The notes: generated from the letters alone by a model not told the origin. Numbered from the stretch's first letter, positions 43,416-53,044 are shown. The stretch is DNA of 64,000 nt from JBDSSS01 sp963764195 (GCA_963764195.1 CAVXRG010000004.1:186001-250000); one strand, 5' to 3'. Program-made: numbers and translations.

Positions 43416-44210
43416 ATGGCCGACACCGCCGTCGTCACCGGGGCAGCCCGGGGGATCGGGCGTGCCGTCGCGAGCCGCCTCGCCCGCGAGGGGTGTGCCG
43501 TCGTCGTCAACGACGTCGACGCCGCCGAGCTCGGGGCCGTCGCAGCCGAGATCGGCGCGCACGCCGTGCCCGGTGACGCGGCGAGCGACGAGGGCGTCCG
43601 CGCACTCATCGTCGAGGCGACCCGGCTGCTCGGACCCGTCGACGTCTTCGTCGCCAACGCCGGTGTGGGAGTCCTCACCGGCCTCGACACCTCGGACGAG
43701 GAGTGGGCCCGCGTCCTCGAGATCAACGTGATGGCCCACGTCCGGGCCGCCCGCGTCCTCGTCCCCGAGTGGCTCGAGCGCGGGGGCGGCCGTTTCGTCG
43801 TCACCGCCTCGGCCGCCGGCCTGCTGACGATGCTCGACGACGCCCCCTACTCGGTCTCCAAGCACGCGGCGGTCGCCTTCGCCGAGTGGCTGAGCGCCAC
43901 CTACCGGCACCGCGGCATCGTCGTGCAGGCGATCTGTCCCCAGGGGGTGCGCACCCGGATGTTCGACGAGTCGGGCGACCTGCAGGAGCTGCTCAGCCGC
44001 GACTGCGCCATCGAGCCCGACGACGTCGCCGAGGCGCTGTGGCAGGCGATGCAGACCGACCAGCTGCTCGTGCTGCCCCACCCCGAGGTGAGCGACTACT
44101 ACGCCCAGCGGGCCGCCCACCCGGATGCCTGGGTCGCCGGCATGAACCGCCTCCAGCAGCGCCTCGAGCGCGGTCGCCGCGACCACGCCCTGACCACCGA
44201 ACCCGACTGA
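43416..44210 (+). CDS. Short-chain dehydrogenase/reductase
   Basis: A 264-residue NAD(P)-dependent oxidoreductase and first gene of a five-gene operon. The cofactor motif TGAARGIG is at residues 8-15, the structural VANAGVG follows near 80, the catalytic Ser lies in VVTASAAG, and the catalytic Tyr-x-x-x-Lys is in YSVSKHA near 146. The substrate is probably a hydroxyacyl or ketoacyl intermediate of the pathway. The ATG at 43416 follows GCAGGAG. It is followed after 49 bases by a second SDR. Confidence 0.85.
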   Translation: MADTAVVTGAARGIGRAVASRLAREGCAVVVNDVDAAELGAVAAEIGAHAVPGDAASDEGVRALIVEATRLLGPVDVFVANAGVGVLTGLDTSDEEWARVLEINVMAHVRAARVLVPEWLERGGGRFVVTASAAGLLTMLDDAPYSVSKHAAVAFAEWLSATYRHRGIVVQAICPQGVRTRMFDESGDLQELLSRDCAIEPDDVAEALWQAMQTDQLLVLPHPEVSDYYAQRAAHPDAWVAGMNRLQQRLERGRRDHALTTEPD

Positions 44211-44259
44211 CCCGCATCAGCACGCACCGGACCAGCAACCCCAGACATCAGGAGCAACC

Positions 44260-45018
44260 ATGACCAGCTCGTCCCGCACCGCCATCGTCACCGGAGCCGC
44301 CCGTGGCATCGGCGCCGCCGTGGCCAAGCGCCTCGCCCAGGACGGCTTTGCCGTCGCCGTGCTCGACCTCGACGAGTCTGCCTGTGCCGCAGTTGTTTCG
44401 GAGATCCAGGACGCAGGTGGAGAGGGTCTCGCCGTCGGCGTGGACGTGTCTGACGAGGAGCAGGTCAACGCCGCCGTCGAGCGGGTGGCCAGCGACTTCG
44501 GTGCGCCGACCGTGCTCGTCAACAACGCGGGGATCATCCGCGACAACATGCTCTTCAAGATGACCGCCGACGACTGGGACGCCGTCATGGGCGTCCACCT
44601 GCGCGGGTCCTTCCTGATGACCCGGGCCACCCAGAAGCACATGATCGAGGCGAAGTGGGGCCGCATCGTCAACCTCAGCTCCACCTCCGCGCTCGGCAAC
44701 CGTGGCCAAGCCAACTACTCGGCGGCCAAGGCCGGCCTGCAGGGCTTCACGAAGACGCTCGCCATCGAGCTCGGCAAGTTCGGCGTGACGGCCAACGCGA
44801 TCGCCCCCGGATTCATCGCCAGCGACATGACCCGGCAGACGGCGGAGCGGATGGGCATCACCTTCGAGCAGTTCCTCGAGGGCGCCGCCAAGGAGATCCC
44901 CGTCGGCCGGGTCGGCTACCCCGAGGACATCGCGGCGACCGCGTCCTTCCTCATCCGCGAGGAGGCCGGGTTCGTCTCCGGCCAGGTCATCTACGTCGCC
45001 GGTGGGCCGAGGGGCTGA
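44260..45018 (+). CDS. FabG-like 3-oxoacyl reductase / hydroxyacyl-CoA dehydrogenase (SDR)
   Basis: A 252-residue SDR very like FabG. It has TGAARGIGAAVAKRLA at the N-terminus, VLVNNAGIIRDNMLFKMTADDWD near residue 87, the catalytic Ser in NLSSTSALG, and YSAAKAG near 155. The C-terminal EIPVGRVGYPEDIAATASFLIREEAGFVSGQVIYVAGG is the standard FabG ending. In this catabolic operon it more likely oxidises a 3-hydroxyacyl-CoA than serves fatty acid synthesis. The phosphotransferase gene starts one base after its stop. Confidence 0.87.
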   Translation: MTSSSRTAIVTGAARGIGAAVAKRLAQDGFAVAVLDLDESACAAVVSEIQDAGGEGLAVGVDVSDEEQVNAAVERVASDFGAPTVLVNNAGIIRDNMLFKMTADDWDAVMGVHLRGSFLMTRATQKHMIEAKWGRIVNLSSTSALGNRGQANYSAAKAGLQGFTKTLAIELGKFGVTANAIAPGFIASDMTRQTAERMGITFEQFLEGAAKEIPVGRVGYPEDIAATASFLIREEAGFVSGQVIYVAGGPRG

Positions 45019-45019
45019 G

Positions 45020-46099
45020 GTGACCGATCCGGCGGGCACCCGCGGCCAGGACTCGCCCCCGGGCCTCGACCTCGCGGCCCTCGCAGGCTTCCTCGACGTG
45101 CACGCGCCGGGGCTGCTCGACACGTCCGCCCCGCTCGAGGGCCGGGTCGTCGCGGGCGGCAAGTCCAACCTCACCTACTACGTCGGCGACGGCGAGCGGG
45201 TCGTCGTGGTCCGCCGCCCGCCGCTCGGCCACGTCCTCGCGACCGCCCACGACATGGCGCGCGAGCACCGCGTCATCACGGCCCTGCGCGACACCCCCGT
45301 GCCCGTCCCCGAGACGTATGCCGTGTGCCCGGGTGACGACGTCATCGGCGCCCCCTTCTACGTGATGGAGCGGGCCCTCGGCACGCCGTTCCGGTTCGCC
45401 GCGCAGCTCCAGCCGCTCGGGGCCGAGCGGGTCCGCGCGATCAGCGAGCAGATGGTCGACACGCTCGTCGCCCTGCACGCCGTCGACCCCGCCGAGGTCG
45501 GCCTGTCGGACTTCGGCCGTCCGGACGGCTTCCTCGAGCGGCAGGTCCGCCGTTGGAAGCAGCAGCTCGACGCCTCGCGCAGTCGGGACCTGCCCGGGAT
45601 CGACGACCTGCACGCGGCGCTCGCGGCCTCCGTCCCTGGGTCGGCCGCCCCGGCGATCGTGCACGGCGACTTCCGCCTCGACAACCTTCTTGTCGACGAG
45701 CGACGGGTGTCCGGCAGCGACGACGTCGGCGACGAGATCACCGCCGTGCTCGACTGGGAGATGGCGACGCTCGGCGACCCGCTCACCGACGTGGCGCTGC
45801 TCGAGGCCTACCAGACCCTCCCGCTGATGATGGACACCGTTGCGGTGTCGGACGTCTCGCGTGCGCCGGGCTTCCTCAGCGCACCCGAGCTCCGGTCGCG
45901 CTACGCGCAGGGGAGTGGCCGCGACCTGTCGAGCCTGTCGTTCCACCTCGGCCTGGCCTACTTCAAGCTGGCCGTCATCCTCGAGGGGATCCACTACCGC
46001 TACACCCAGGGCCAGACCGTCGGTGCGGGCTTCGCCTCCATCGGCGAGGCCACCGTGCCGCTCGTCCGGGCCGGGCTACGAGCAGTCGAGGAGGACTGA
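45020..46099 (+). CDS. ACAD10/11-type phosphotransferase (APH fold)
   Basis: A 359-residue kinase-fold protein. GGKSNLTYYV near residue 44 is the nucleotide loop, HGDFRLDNLLVD near 214 the catalytic loop, and VLDWEMATLGDPLTDVALLEAY near 243 the metal-binding segment. This wording is that of the kinase domain of ACAD10 and ACAD11 and of LvaA from levulinate catabolism, which phosphorylate the 4-hydroxy group of acyl-CoAs. The GTG at 45020 lies one base after the fabG-like stop. The next gene, sharing one base with its stop, encodes the matching dehydrogenase half. It is unlikely to be an antibiotic kinase. Confidence 0.85.
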   Translation: MTDPAGTRGQDSPPGLDLAALAGFLDVHAPGLLDTSAPLEGRVVAGGKSNLTYYVGDGERVVVVRRPPLGHVLATAHDMAREHRVITALRDTPVPVPETYAVCPGDDVIGAPFYVMERALGTPFRFAAQLQPLGAERVRAISEQMVDTLVALHAVDPAEVGLSDFGRPDGFLERQVRRWKQQLDASRSRDLPGIDDLHAALAASVPGSAAPAIVHGDFRLDNLLVDERRVSGSDDVGDEITAVLDWEMATLGDPLTDVALLEAYQTLPLMMDTVAVSDVSRAPGFLSAPELRSRYAQGSGRDLSSLSFHLGLAYFKLAVILEGIHYRYTQGQTVGAGFASIGEATVPLVRAGLRAVEED

Positions 46100-47325
46100 T
46101 GGACTTCGCATTCGACCAGCAGACGGAGGATCTGCGGCATACGCTGCAGGGCTTCATGGAGCGCCGGATCGAGCCGTCGCTGGCGACGTTCGACGAGCAG
46201 GTGGCCGGGCTCGACAACCGGTGGGCGTGGAGCACCGTGCCCGTTCTCGCCGAGCTCCGGCAGGAGGCCCGCGACCTCGGTCTGTGGAACCTCTTCCTCC
46301 CCGGTGAGCACGGCGCCGGCCTGACCAACCTCCAGTACGCGCCGCTCGCCGAGATCACCGGGCGGTCGATCCGGCTCGCTCCCGGCGTGCTCAACTGCTC
46401 CGCGCCCGACACCGGCAACATGGAGGTGCTCGCTCAGTTCGGCAGCGACGAGCAGCAGGAGCGCTGGCTCGCGCCGCTGCTCCGCGGCGAGATCCGCAGC
46501 GCCTTCGCGATGACCGAGCCCGACGTCGCGAGCAGCGACGCGACCAACATCGAGACGAGCATCCGGCGCGATGGGGACGACTACGTCATCAACGGTCGCA
46601 AGTGGTGGATCACCGGGGCAATGAACCCCGAGTGCGCGATCTTCATCGTCATGGGCAAGACCGACCCGTCGGCAGACCGGCACCGCCAGCAGTCGATGAT
46701 CCTCGTCCCGCGGGACACCCCCGGCCTCGAGATCGTCCGAGGCATGGAGGTGTTCGGCTACGACGACCACGACCACGGTGGTCACGCCGAGATGCGCTTC
46801 ACCGACGTGCGCGTCCCCGCCGCGAGCCTGATCGGCGAGGAGGGCACCGGTTTCGCGATCGCGCAGGCCCGCTTGGGCCCCGGCCGGATCCACCACTGCA
46901 TGCGCTCGATCGGGATCGCCGAGATGGCCGTCGAGGCGATGTGCCGTCGGGTCGAGGGCCGGGTTGCCTTCGGTCGCCCGCTCTCCGAGCAGGGCGTCAT
47001 CCGCGACTGGATCGCCGAGGCGCGGGTGCGCATCGAGCAGCTGCGACTGCTCGTGCTCAAGACCGCGTGGTTGATGGACACCGTCGGCAACAAGGGCGCC
47101 CACAGCGAGATCCAGGCCATCAAGATCGCGACCCCGCAGACGGTCGAGTGGATCCTCGACAAGGCGATCCAGGCGCACGGCGCGGCCGGGTTGAGCCAGG
47201 ACACCGAGCTGGCGCAGGCCTTCGCCGGTGTCCGGACGCTGCGCTTCGCCGACGGACCCGACGAGGTCCACAAGAACGCCCTCGCCAAGGCGGAGCTGCG
47301 CAAGCACGCCCGCGCCGCGCGCTGA
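46099..47325 (+). CDS. ACAD10/11-type acyl-CoA dehydrogenase
   Basis: A 408-residue acyl-CoA dehydrogenase-fold flavoprotein. FAMTEPDVASSDATNIETSI near residue 136 and KWWITGAMNPECAIFIVMG are the FAD and acyl-CoA binding signatures. The C-terminal RTLRFADGPDEVHKNALAKAEL segment carries ADGPDEVH in place of the YEGT of ordinary dehydrogenases, as in ACAD10 and ACAD11. In those proteins it acts on a 4-phosphoacyl-CoA, eliminating phosphate so that the 4-hydroxy group moves to C3. The ATG shares a base with the kinase stop. Together the two genes form a split bacterial counterpart of ACAD11. Confidence 0.87.
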   Translation: MDFAFDQQTEDLRHTLQGFMERRIEPSLATFDEQVAGLDNRWAWSTVPVLAELRQEARDLGLWNLFLPGEHGAGLTNLQYAPLAEITGRSIRLAPGVLNCSAPDTGNMEVLAQFGSDEQQERWLAPLLRGEIRSAFAMTEPDVASSDATNIETSIRRDGDDYVINGRKWWITGAMNPECAIFIVMGKTDPSADRHRQQSMILVPRDTPGLEIVRGMEVFGYDDHDHGGHAEMRFTDVRVPAASLIGEEGTGFAIAQARLGPGRIHHCMRSIGIAEMAVEAMCRRVEGRVAFGRPLSEQGVIRDWIAEARVRIEQLRLLVLKTAWLMDTVGNKGAHSEIQAIKIATPQTVEWILDKAIQAHGAAGLSQDTELAQAFAGVRTLRFADGPDEVHKNALAKAELRKHARAAR

Positions 47326-47361
47326 GCCGACCACCACCACCGCCGACGAAAAGGGACTGAC

Positions 47362-48531
47362 ATGGACTTCGACCTGAACGACGAGGAGCGGGAGATCCGC
47401 AACTGGGTGCGGACCTTCGTGAGCAAGGAGCTGATGCCGCTCGAGCAGCAGGTCCTCACCCGCGAGCGTGCCAACGAGCCCGGCATCACCGCCGAGGAGA
47501 TGAAGGCCCTTCAGGACAAGGCAAAGAGCTCCGGCTTCTTCGGCATCCAGACCCCGGAGAGCCACGGCGGGATGGGCCTCGGCGCCGTGATGTCGGCCCT
47601 CATCCAGGTCGAGCTGGGCCGGACCTTCGTGCCCTTCCGCTTCGCCGGCGAGGCCGACAACATCCTCTTCAGTGCCACCGAGGAGCAGCAGGAGCGCTAC
47701 CTCGTCCCGACGATCAACGGCGACCGGAGGTCGTGCTTCGCGATCACCGAGCCCGGTGCCGGCTCCGATGCCCGCGCGATCCGCACCAGCGCCCGCCGCG
47801 AGGGCGACGAGTGGGTCATCAACGGGGAGAAGACCTTCATCACCGGGGGCAACGAGGCGGACTTCGTCATGGTCTTCGCCGTGACCGACAAGGAGAAGGG
47901 CGCCGACGGCGGCGTCACCTGCTTCCTCGTCGACCGCGAGCAGGGCTGGCGCAGCGAGCCGATCGACACGATGGGCGAGTGGGGCCCGGCCGCCCTCGTC
48001 TTCGAGGACGTGCGCGTCCCGCACTCCTCCATCCTCGGCGAGGAGGGGCGCGGTTTCGAGCTCGCGATGCAGTGGATCGGCAAGGGCCGCTACATGCTCC
48101 CCGCCGGGGCGCTCGGGGCGTGCGAGCGCCTCGTCGAGATGGGCATGGAGTGGGCGCGCAACCGCACGACCTTCGGCAAGCCGATCGCCGAGCGCCAGGC
48201 CATCCAGTGGATGATCGCCGACTCGGCCGTCGAGATCGAGGCGCTGCGGTGGCTCGTGCTCAGCGCTGCATGGCAGGTCGACCGGGGCCTCGACTCCCGG
48301 CAGGGCCAGTCGATGGCCAAGCTCTACGGCGGGGTCAAGGCCAACGAGATCGTCGACCGGGTGCTCCAGATGCACGGCGGGATGGGCTACACCCGGGAGC
48401 TGCCCGTCGAGCGCTGGTACCGCGAGCTGCGCCTCCTGCGGATCTACGAGGGCACCGACGAGATCCAGCGCCGGACGATCTCGCGCAACCTGCTGAGGGG
48501 CCACGCCTCGGTGCGCGGGCACCTCGGCTGA
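47362..48531 (+). CDS. Acyl-CoA dehydrogenase (MCAD/SCAD type)
   Basis: A 389-residue flavoprotein that makes the 2,3-double bond in acyl-CoAs. It has CFAITEPGAGSDARAIRTSA near residue 126, WVINGEKTFITGGNEADFVMVFA near 152 and, near the end, LRIYEGTDEIQRRTISRNLL with the canonical catalytic-base region that the upstream dehydrogenase lacks. The start has its own ribosome site (AAAAGGGA), and the gene lies 36 bases after the previous one. It is the last gene of the operon; a weak inverted repeat follows. Confidence 0.9.
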   Translation: MDFDLNDEEREIRNWVRTFVSKELMPLEQQVLTRERANEPGITAEEMKALQDKAKSSGFFGIQTPESHGGMGLGAVMSALIQVELGRTFVPFRFAGEADNILFSATEEQQERYLVPTINGDRRSCFAITEPGAGSDARAIRTSARREGDEWVINGEKTFITGGNEADFVMVFAVTDKEKGADGGVTCFLVDREQGWRSEPIDTMGEWGPAALVFEDVRVPHSSILGEEGRGFELAMQWIGKGRYMLPAGALGACERLVEMGMEWARNRTTFGKPIAERQAIQWMIADSAVEIEALRWLVLSAAWQVDRGLDSRQGQSMAKLYGGVKANEIVDRVLQMHGGMGYTRELPVERWYRELRLLRIYEGTDEIQRRTISRNLLRGHASVRGHLG

Positions 48532-48567
48532 CGCGCCACGGCCCGCCCGGTCTCGCGGTGGTCGGGT

Positions 48568-49251
48568 TCAGAGCAGGCCCAGCCCGGCGAGCCCCTTCGC
48601 GAGGAACCACGCACCGAAGACGACGCCGAGCACGATGACGATGACCCGGTTGTGCGCCTCGAACCAGGCGGACGCGCTGGACAGTAGCGCGTCCGCCCGG
48701 GTCGGCGCGGCGAAGGCGACGACGAGGACCCCGATGACTACGCCCTCGGCGAGCGCGACGAAGAGCAGGAAGACGAGGATCGAGGCGCCCTGACCGAGCC
48801 CCGCGTCCCCGATGGCGGAGATCGCGGCCAGGGTGAACACCCAGAACTTCGCCCCGACGGCGATGAGGGCGGCGCCGAGGAGGAAGGCCCTCCCGGCGCC
48901 CATCGTCTCCGTGAGCGTCAGCCACTGTGGTGGCGGAGCGTCCTCGTCGGGTTGGTTGAGACCCGCCCGCAGGGCCATCACGAGCAGGATCAGGCCGACG
49001 ACGAGCAGCAGCGACGAGGTCAGCGGGGACGGCTGGCCCTCGCCCGTCGTCGTGGTGGCGTCGCTGTCGCGCGCGACGAGCAGGCCGAAGACGACGCCCT
49101 GGACCAGCCGGGCCGCGGTCATGCCGGCGACCCAGGCCACGGCGGTGACCCGGGCGTTGGAGCGGAGCAGCAGGATCGTGATGACGATCTGGATCGGGAC
49201 GACGGCGCTGCCGATGATGAGCGGAGCGAGGGTGCCCCAGAGGTTCGTCAC
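48568..49251 (-). CDS. GAP-family (Sap/SfLAP-like) membrane protein
   Basis: A 227-residue integral membrane protein with six hydrophobic segments. It opens VTNLWGTLAPLIIGSAVVPIQIVITILLL, continues with AWVAGMTAARLVQGVVFGLL, and later FLLGAALIAVGAKFWVFTLAAISAI, the pattern of the GAP/SfLAP family related to LysE-type exporters. One member in mycobacteria is linked with sulfolipid transport. The cytoplasmic loop DSDATTTTGEGQPSP is Thr-rich. The GTG at 49251 overlaps the stop of the upstream gene by four bases, so the two form an operon. Confidence 0.75.
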   Translation of the reverse strand: MTNLWGTLAPLIIGSAVVPIQIVITILLLRSNARVTAVAWVAGMTAARLVQGVVFGLLVARDSDATTTTGEGQPSPLTSSLLLVVGLILLVMALRAGLNQPDEDAPPPQWLTLTETMGAGRAFLLGAALIAVGAKFWVFTLAAISAIGDAGLGQGASILVFLLFVALAEGVVIGVLVVAFAAPTRADALLSSASAWFEAHNRVIVIVLGVVFGAWFLAKGLAGLGLL

Positions 49252-50426
49252 GTGCGTGCCCCGTCGTCGGTCGCTGACGGCGGCGCGGGGCGGGCGAGCG
49301 CCACTGCGACGGCGGAGAGGAGCCCGACGCCGACGAGGACGACGGTCCAGGCGACCCCGATGCCGCCGGCGAAGACGATGACGAGCGTGGACACGACGGC
49401 CAGCGCGACGAGGACCGGGCGCGCGGGGCCCACCCGGCCGAGGCCGGTCCGGGTACGCTCCCACGCGTTCGCCGTGAGCAGCCGTGAGCGCCGGGCCGCC
49501 GGCGAGGGGCCGGCGAAGAAGAGGGCCAGCACGGCGACGAGGGTGACGGCCACGACGAGCCGCACGAGCCGCTTGAGGTCACCGGTCACGGCGTCGAGCA
49601 CCGCGACGGCACCGGCCTGGGTCGGCGGCTGGAGAGAGCCGGTCACCGAGGTGCGGGCCAGCGCCACCCCGAGGAGCAGGAGCACGCAGCCGGCCGCGAT
49701 GCCGAAGCCGGTGAGCAGCCCGGCCCGCCGTCGACCGCGGGCGAGTGCGATGCCCCCGGCGATGAGCAGCAGGGCGAGGAGGGGCAGCACCCAGGCGCTC
49801 GCGCGCAGCGCGGCGTATGCCGTGTGCGCCCGCGCGAGGTCATCGGTCGTCGCGAGCGGGATCGTCGCCGTCACCTCGGGGAGCCTGCCCGACAGGGGAA
49901 CCCCGGCCTCGACGAGCGCTGCCTCGAGGGTGTTGACGAGCGTGCCGACCTTGAGGCTCACGGTCCGGCCGTCGCTGACGAGGACGTTGTCCTGGTCCTC
50001 CGACAGGATCGCGATGAGCTGGGCGTGGGCCAGCCGGTTGGACTCGGCCCAGGCGGTGGCGAAGGCGCGGCTCCCGACGACGGAGTCGACGACCCGTCGG
50101 ACGAGGCCCTCGATCCGCGAGCCGAGCGGGTCAGCCAGCAGGGTGAGGGTCTGGGCGAGCGCCCGCGGGATGCCCTGCGCCTCGAGCGCGGCCGTGGCGC
50201 GGGGGAGGAGCTGCTGACGCTGGACCGCGTCCATCACCTGGGTCGTGAGCTGGACCTCCACGGCCTCGACGACCGCCGGGTCGGTGGCGAGGGGGGCGAC
50301 CGTGGCGACGTAGCTGTCGGTGTCGGTCACCGTCGCGCGCAGCCACACCGCCGCCACGGACAGGGGCACGAGCACGACCCCGAGGACGATGAGCACGGCG
50401 GCCACGGCGGCCCGGATGCGCGACAT
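49248..50426 (-). CDS. Multi-pass membrane protein of unknown function
   Basis: A 392-residue protein. One transmembrane helix at residues 5-27 is followed by an extracytoplasmic domain (about 30-205) rich in Val, Thr and Leu (TDTDSYVATVAPLATDPAVVEAVEVQLTTQ at its start). Four or five more helices lie between about 210 and 380 and the tail is short and charged. Proteins with this layout are widespread in actinobacteria without known function; the outer domain may bind a ligand. It starts at ATG 50426 after GGAGG and is coupled to the GAP-family gene. Confidence 0.7.
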   Translation of the reverse strand: MSRIRAAVAAVLIVLGVVLVPLSVAAVWLRATVTDTDSYVATVAPLATDPAVVEAVEVQLTTQVMDAVQRQQLLPRATAALEAQGIPRALAQTLTLLADPLGSRIEGLVRRVVDSVVGSRAFATAWAESNRLAHAQLIAILSEDQDNVLVSDGRTVSLKVGTLVNTLEAALVEAGVPLSGRLPEVTATIPLATTDDLARAHTAYAALRASAWVLPLLALLLIAGGIALARGRRRAGLLTGFGIAAGCVLLLLGVALARTSVTGSLQPPTQAGAVAVLDAVTGDLKRLVRLVVAVTLVAVLALFFAGPSPAARRSRLLTANAWERTRTGLGRVGPARPVLVALAVVSTLVIVFAGGIGVAWTVVLVGVGLLSAVAVALARPAPPSATDDGART

Positions 50427-50621
50427 GGTGCACCTCCGGCGGGTCGGGAGCGGTCGGCCTGGGCGGGTGGCCTGTCCGTTCCACGCTAGGGACCGGTGTG
50501 CTCCGGTGGCTCACCCGCGGCGGGTGAGTACGCGGTCGTGAGGACGGCGTATCAGGAGCCGTTGCGGCCTCCTCTGATGCGGTATGGACCGAGTCACGGT
50601 CCGGCATCCGAAGGAGCAGCC

Positions 50622-53042
50622 ATGCCCGGTTGGTACGTCCACATGGAAGCAGCCCACGACACGGCGCGTCGGCTCCGCGACGGGAGTGTCCCGCCGGGCT
50701 TCCCGGTCCCGGCGGCGCGGGCCCGGGCCATCGGCGAGCACTGCCACACGTGGCGCAACTACCTCGCCCTCGGGTCCCTCGGCCCGGACCTGTTCTACCT
50801 GCTGCCCGACTTCAAGGACACGACGGGCCAGGTCATCCGCCAGGTCGTCCAGTGGGCGCTGGACGTGTGGGAGGTCATCGACTCCGAGTTCGTCGGCAAG
50901 TGGGAGACCTGGCTCGGCCCGATCGGGACGAACAACGCCCAGCTCGCCTCGCAGCTGACCGGGGGGTTGTCCACGCAGCTCGCGCAGGTCCTCGACGAGC
51001 TGGTGTCCTCGATCCTGTCGGCCTTCAAGGGGCTGTTGGCGCAGATGGGGGACTGGTTCGGGGTCCTCACCTCGGGAGTGCCGCAGGCCTTCGGCGACGA
51101 CGCCTTCTACTGGTCCGACATGTTCCACTACCGCCGGACCTACCAGTTCCCGTTCGTCCTCTTCCGCCAGGCCCAGGACGCCCTGGCGGCCGCGACGACC
51201 GACGGCGAGCGCCAGGACGCCGAGGCGCGGGTGGCCTTCGCCGTCGGCTGGATGTCGCACTGCGCGACGGATGTCACCGGCCACCCCTTCACCAACGCCA
51301 AGTCCGGCGGCCCGTACCGCGACCACTGGCAGCGCCACCACCTCGTCGAGAACCACATGGACGCGGAGAACTACGGCGCTCGCAACCCCGGCCCGCTGTA
51401 CGGCGAGTACGGCACCTCGGCGCTGCACTTCCGGCTCGCCTTCCGCCGCCGCACCGACGCGCCGTACTCGGGCCGGGACGACGCCCCCGCCTACGACTAC
51501 TGGTCCGGCTTCCCCGCCTATGACGACGGCGACGGCCCGACGGCGACGGCGCACCGGCACACCTTCTTCGACCTCGACACCGGCCCGCTGCCCGACCACC
51601 TCGTCGAAGGCCTGCTCGAGGCGATGGCGGACGTCTACGGGAGCGACGGCCCGCACATCCTGCTGCAGGACCCGCCCTTCTCGGCGACCGACCCGGTCAC
51701 GGGAGCGCCGGACGGTCGACCCAACGAGGCCGCGCTCGCCGAGATGTGGGAGATCGTCTACCGCTACCTCAAGATGACGAGCAGCGACGCGATCAGCCTG
51801 CGTCTGCCGCCGCCGCCCTCGGTGTTCACCGACCATTCCTTCCCGACGCCCCCGGGCGGTGGGGGCGCGGGGATCGACGACGACCCGAGTCGTGGGGCGG
51901 ATGTCGACGCCGACGACTCGTTCACCCTGCTCGACCTGCTCCTCGCGCTCTTCGCCTGGGCGGTCTACCTCGCGCAGGTCGTGCTCTGGCTCGCCACGGT
52001 GCTGCCGGGTCTCATCCTCGACGTGGCCACGTTCCCGGCTCGCGAGGTCGTCTACTGGGCGGTCATCGTGCCCGCCTGGAACCTCTACCTGCTCGCCCGC
52101 CGAGCGCTCGTCATGTCCGGCTTCGCGATGCCGAAGCCAGCGGAGATCAACACGGGGCTGACGACGCTGGGTCGCGCGGGCACCTACGACATCGGTTCCG
52201 CGCTGGACAACCCCTTCGGCGTCCCGACCGCGCCGTCGCCCCTCACCGAACCCTCTGGGCGCCTGCACGCCACCGACGCTGCGGGCATCGACCACGCCTA
52301 CCCGCGCGGGATCGTCCGCGACCTCCCGTCGTCGATCTCGCGTCCCGACCTCGCGGGGGCGCTCGGTCTCACCTCGCCGCTGCGGTATGCCGCTGACGCG
52401 CCCTCGGATGTGCTGAAACCTTCGGAATGGGTTGCGCCGTGGCGGTACCCGCTGACCAACCAGGCCGGAGCAGGGGTGGCCAGGGAGGGTTCCGGCACGC
52501 ATGTCGGTCCCTACGTCGCCGGCTCCAGCTCGACGGTGCTGCTCGCGGGCGCGGCCGGCAACGACGACGCGCGCACCGACCTGGAGAAGGCCGCGTCCCC
52601 CGCCGAGACCGAGAAGGTGCTCGACGTGCGGCTACCGGCGGACGAGCACCTCGGTGGCCCCGTCGACTACGGCCTCTACCTCGTCGGGCGGATGGCGGAC
52701 GAGGTGGGCAACCTCGACTTCGCAGTCCCCGACTTCAATCTCGACTCCGACCGCGGCTACGCCTGGCGCTGCTGGGACTGGGACCGCAGCACGGAAGCAT
52801 GCGTGCCGGACATCAACCCGGTCGGGGCCGAGGACTACGGCTACCGGCTGCCGTGCACCTCGCCGCAGCTCTTCCACGCCGACCACGACTGCCCGAGCCG
52901 GCCGGGCCGTTGGTACGAGGAGGCCCACGACCTCGCGGTGCACTACCTGCCGGGGGACGGGCCACCCTGCGCCAGACCGGACGAGCACGAGCCGGAGACC
53001 GATCCGTCGTGGCGCGAGCGCCTCGACCACGAGAAGGGCTGA
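50622..53042 (+). CDS. Zinc-dependent phospholipase C-like protein with C-terminal membrane region
   Basis: An 806-residue protein. The N-terminal 250 residues carry the zinc-dependent phospholipase C pattern: Trp4 and His7, EHCHTWRNYLALGSLGPDLFYLLPD near residues 38-62, WMSHCATDVTGHPFTNAKSGG near 210 and HHLVENHMDAENYG near 239. The His and Asp ligands of a metal site appear in place. There is no cleavable signal peptide. A second part has hydrophobic helices (about 430-503: LLDLLLALFAWAVYLAQVVLW and others), so the protein is probably membrane-attached. The C-terminal 300 residues match nothing I know. The CARDB-like gene follows after two bases. Confidence 0.7.
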   Translation: MPGWYVHMEAAHDTARRLRDGSVPPGFPVPAARARAIGEHCHTWRNYLALGSLGPDLFYLLPDFKDTTGQVIRQVVQWALDVWEVIDSEFVGKWETWLGPIGTNNAQLASQLTGGLSTQLAQVLDELVSSILSAFKGLLAQMGDWFGVLTSGVPQAFGDDAFYWSDMFHYRRTYQFPFVLFRQAQDALAAATTDGERQDAEARVAFAVGWMSHCATDVTGHPFTNAKSGGPYRDHWQRHHLVENHMDAENYGARNPGPLYGEYGTSALHFRLAFRRRTDAPYSGRDDAPAYDYWSGFPAYDDGDGPTATAHRHTFFDLDTGPLPDHLVEGLLEAMADVYGSDGPHILLQDPPFSATDPVTGAPDGRPNEAALAEMWEIVYRYLKMTSSDAISLRLPPPPSVFTDHSFPTPPGGGGAGIDDDPSRGADVDADDSFTLLDLLLALFAWAVYLAQVVLWLATVLPGLILDVATFPAREVVYWAVIVPAWNLYLLARRALVMSGFAMPKPAEINTGLTTLGRAGTYDIGSALDNPFGVPTAPSPLTEPSGRLHATDAAGIDHAYPRGIVRDLPSSISRPDLAGALGLTSPLRYAADAPSDVLKPSEWVAPWRYPLTNQAGAGVAREGSGTHVGPYVAGSSSTVLLAGAAGNDDARTDLEKAASPAETEKVLDVRLPADEHLGGPVDYGLYLVGRMADEVGNLDFAVPDFNLDSDRGYAWRCWDWDRSTEACVPDINPVGAEDYGYRLPCTSPQLFHADHDCPSRPGRWYEEAHDLAVHYLPGDGPPCARPDEHEPETDPSWRERLDHEKG

Positions 53043-53044
53043 TC

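Noticed and set aside
45020..46099. Aminoglycoside resistance kinase
   Set aside because: The APH fold is present, but the motif wording and the adjacent dehydrogenase match ACAD10/11, not antibiotic kinases.
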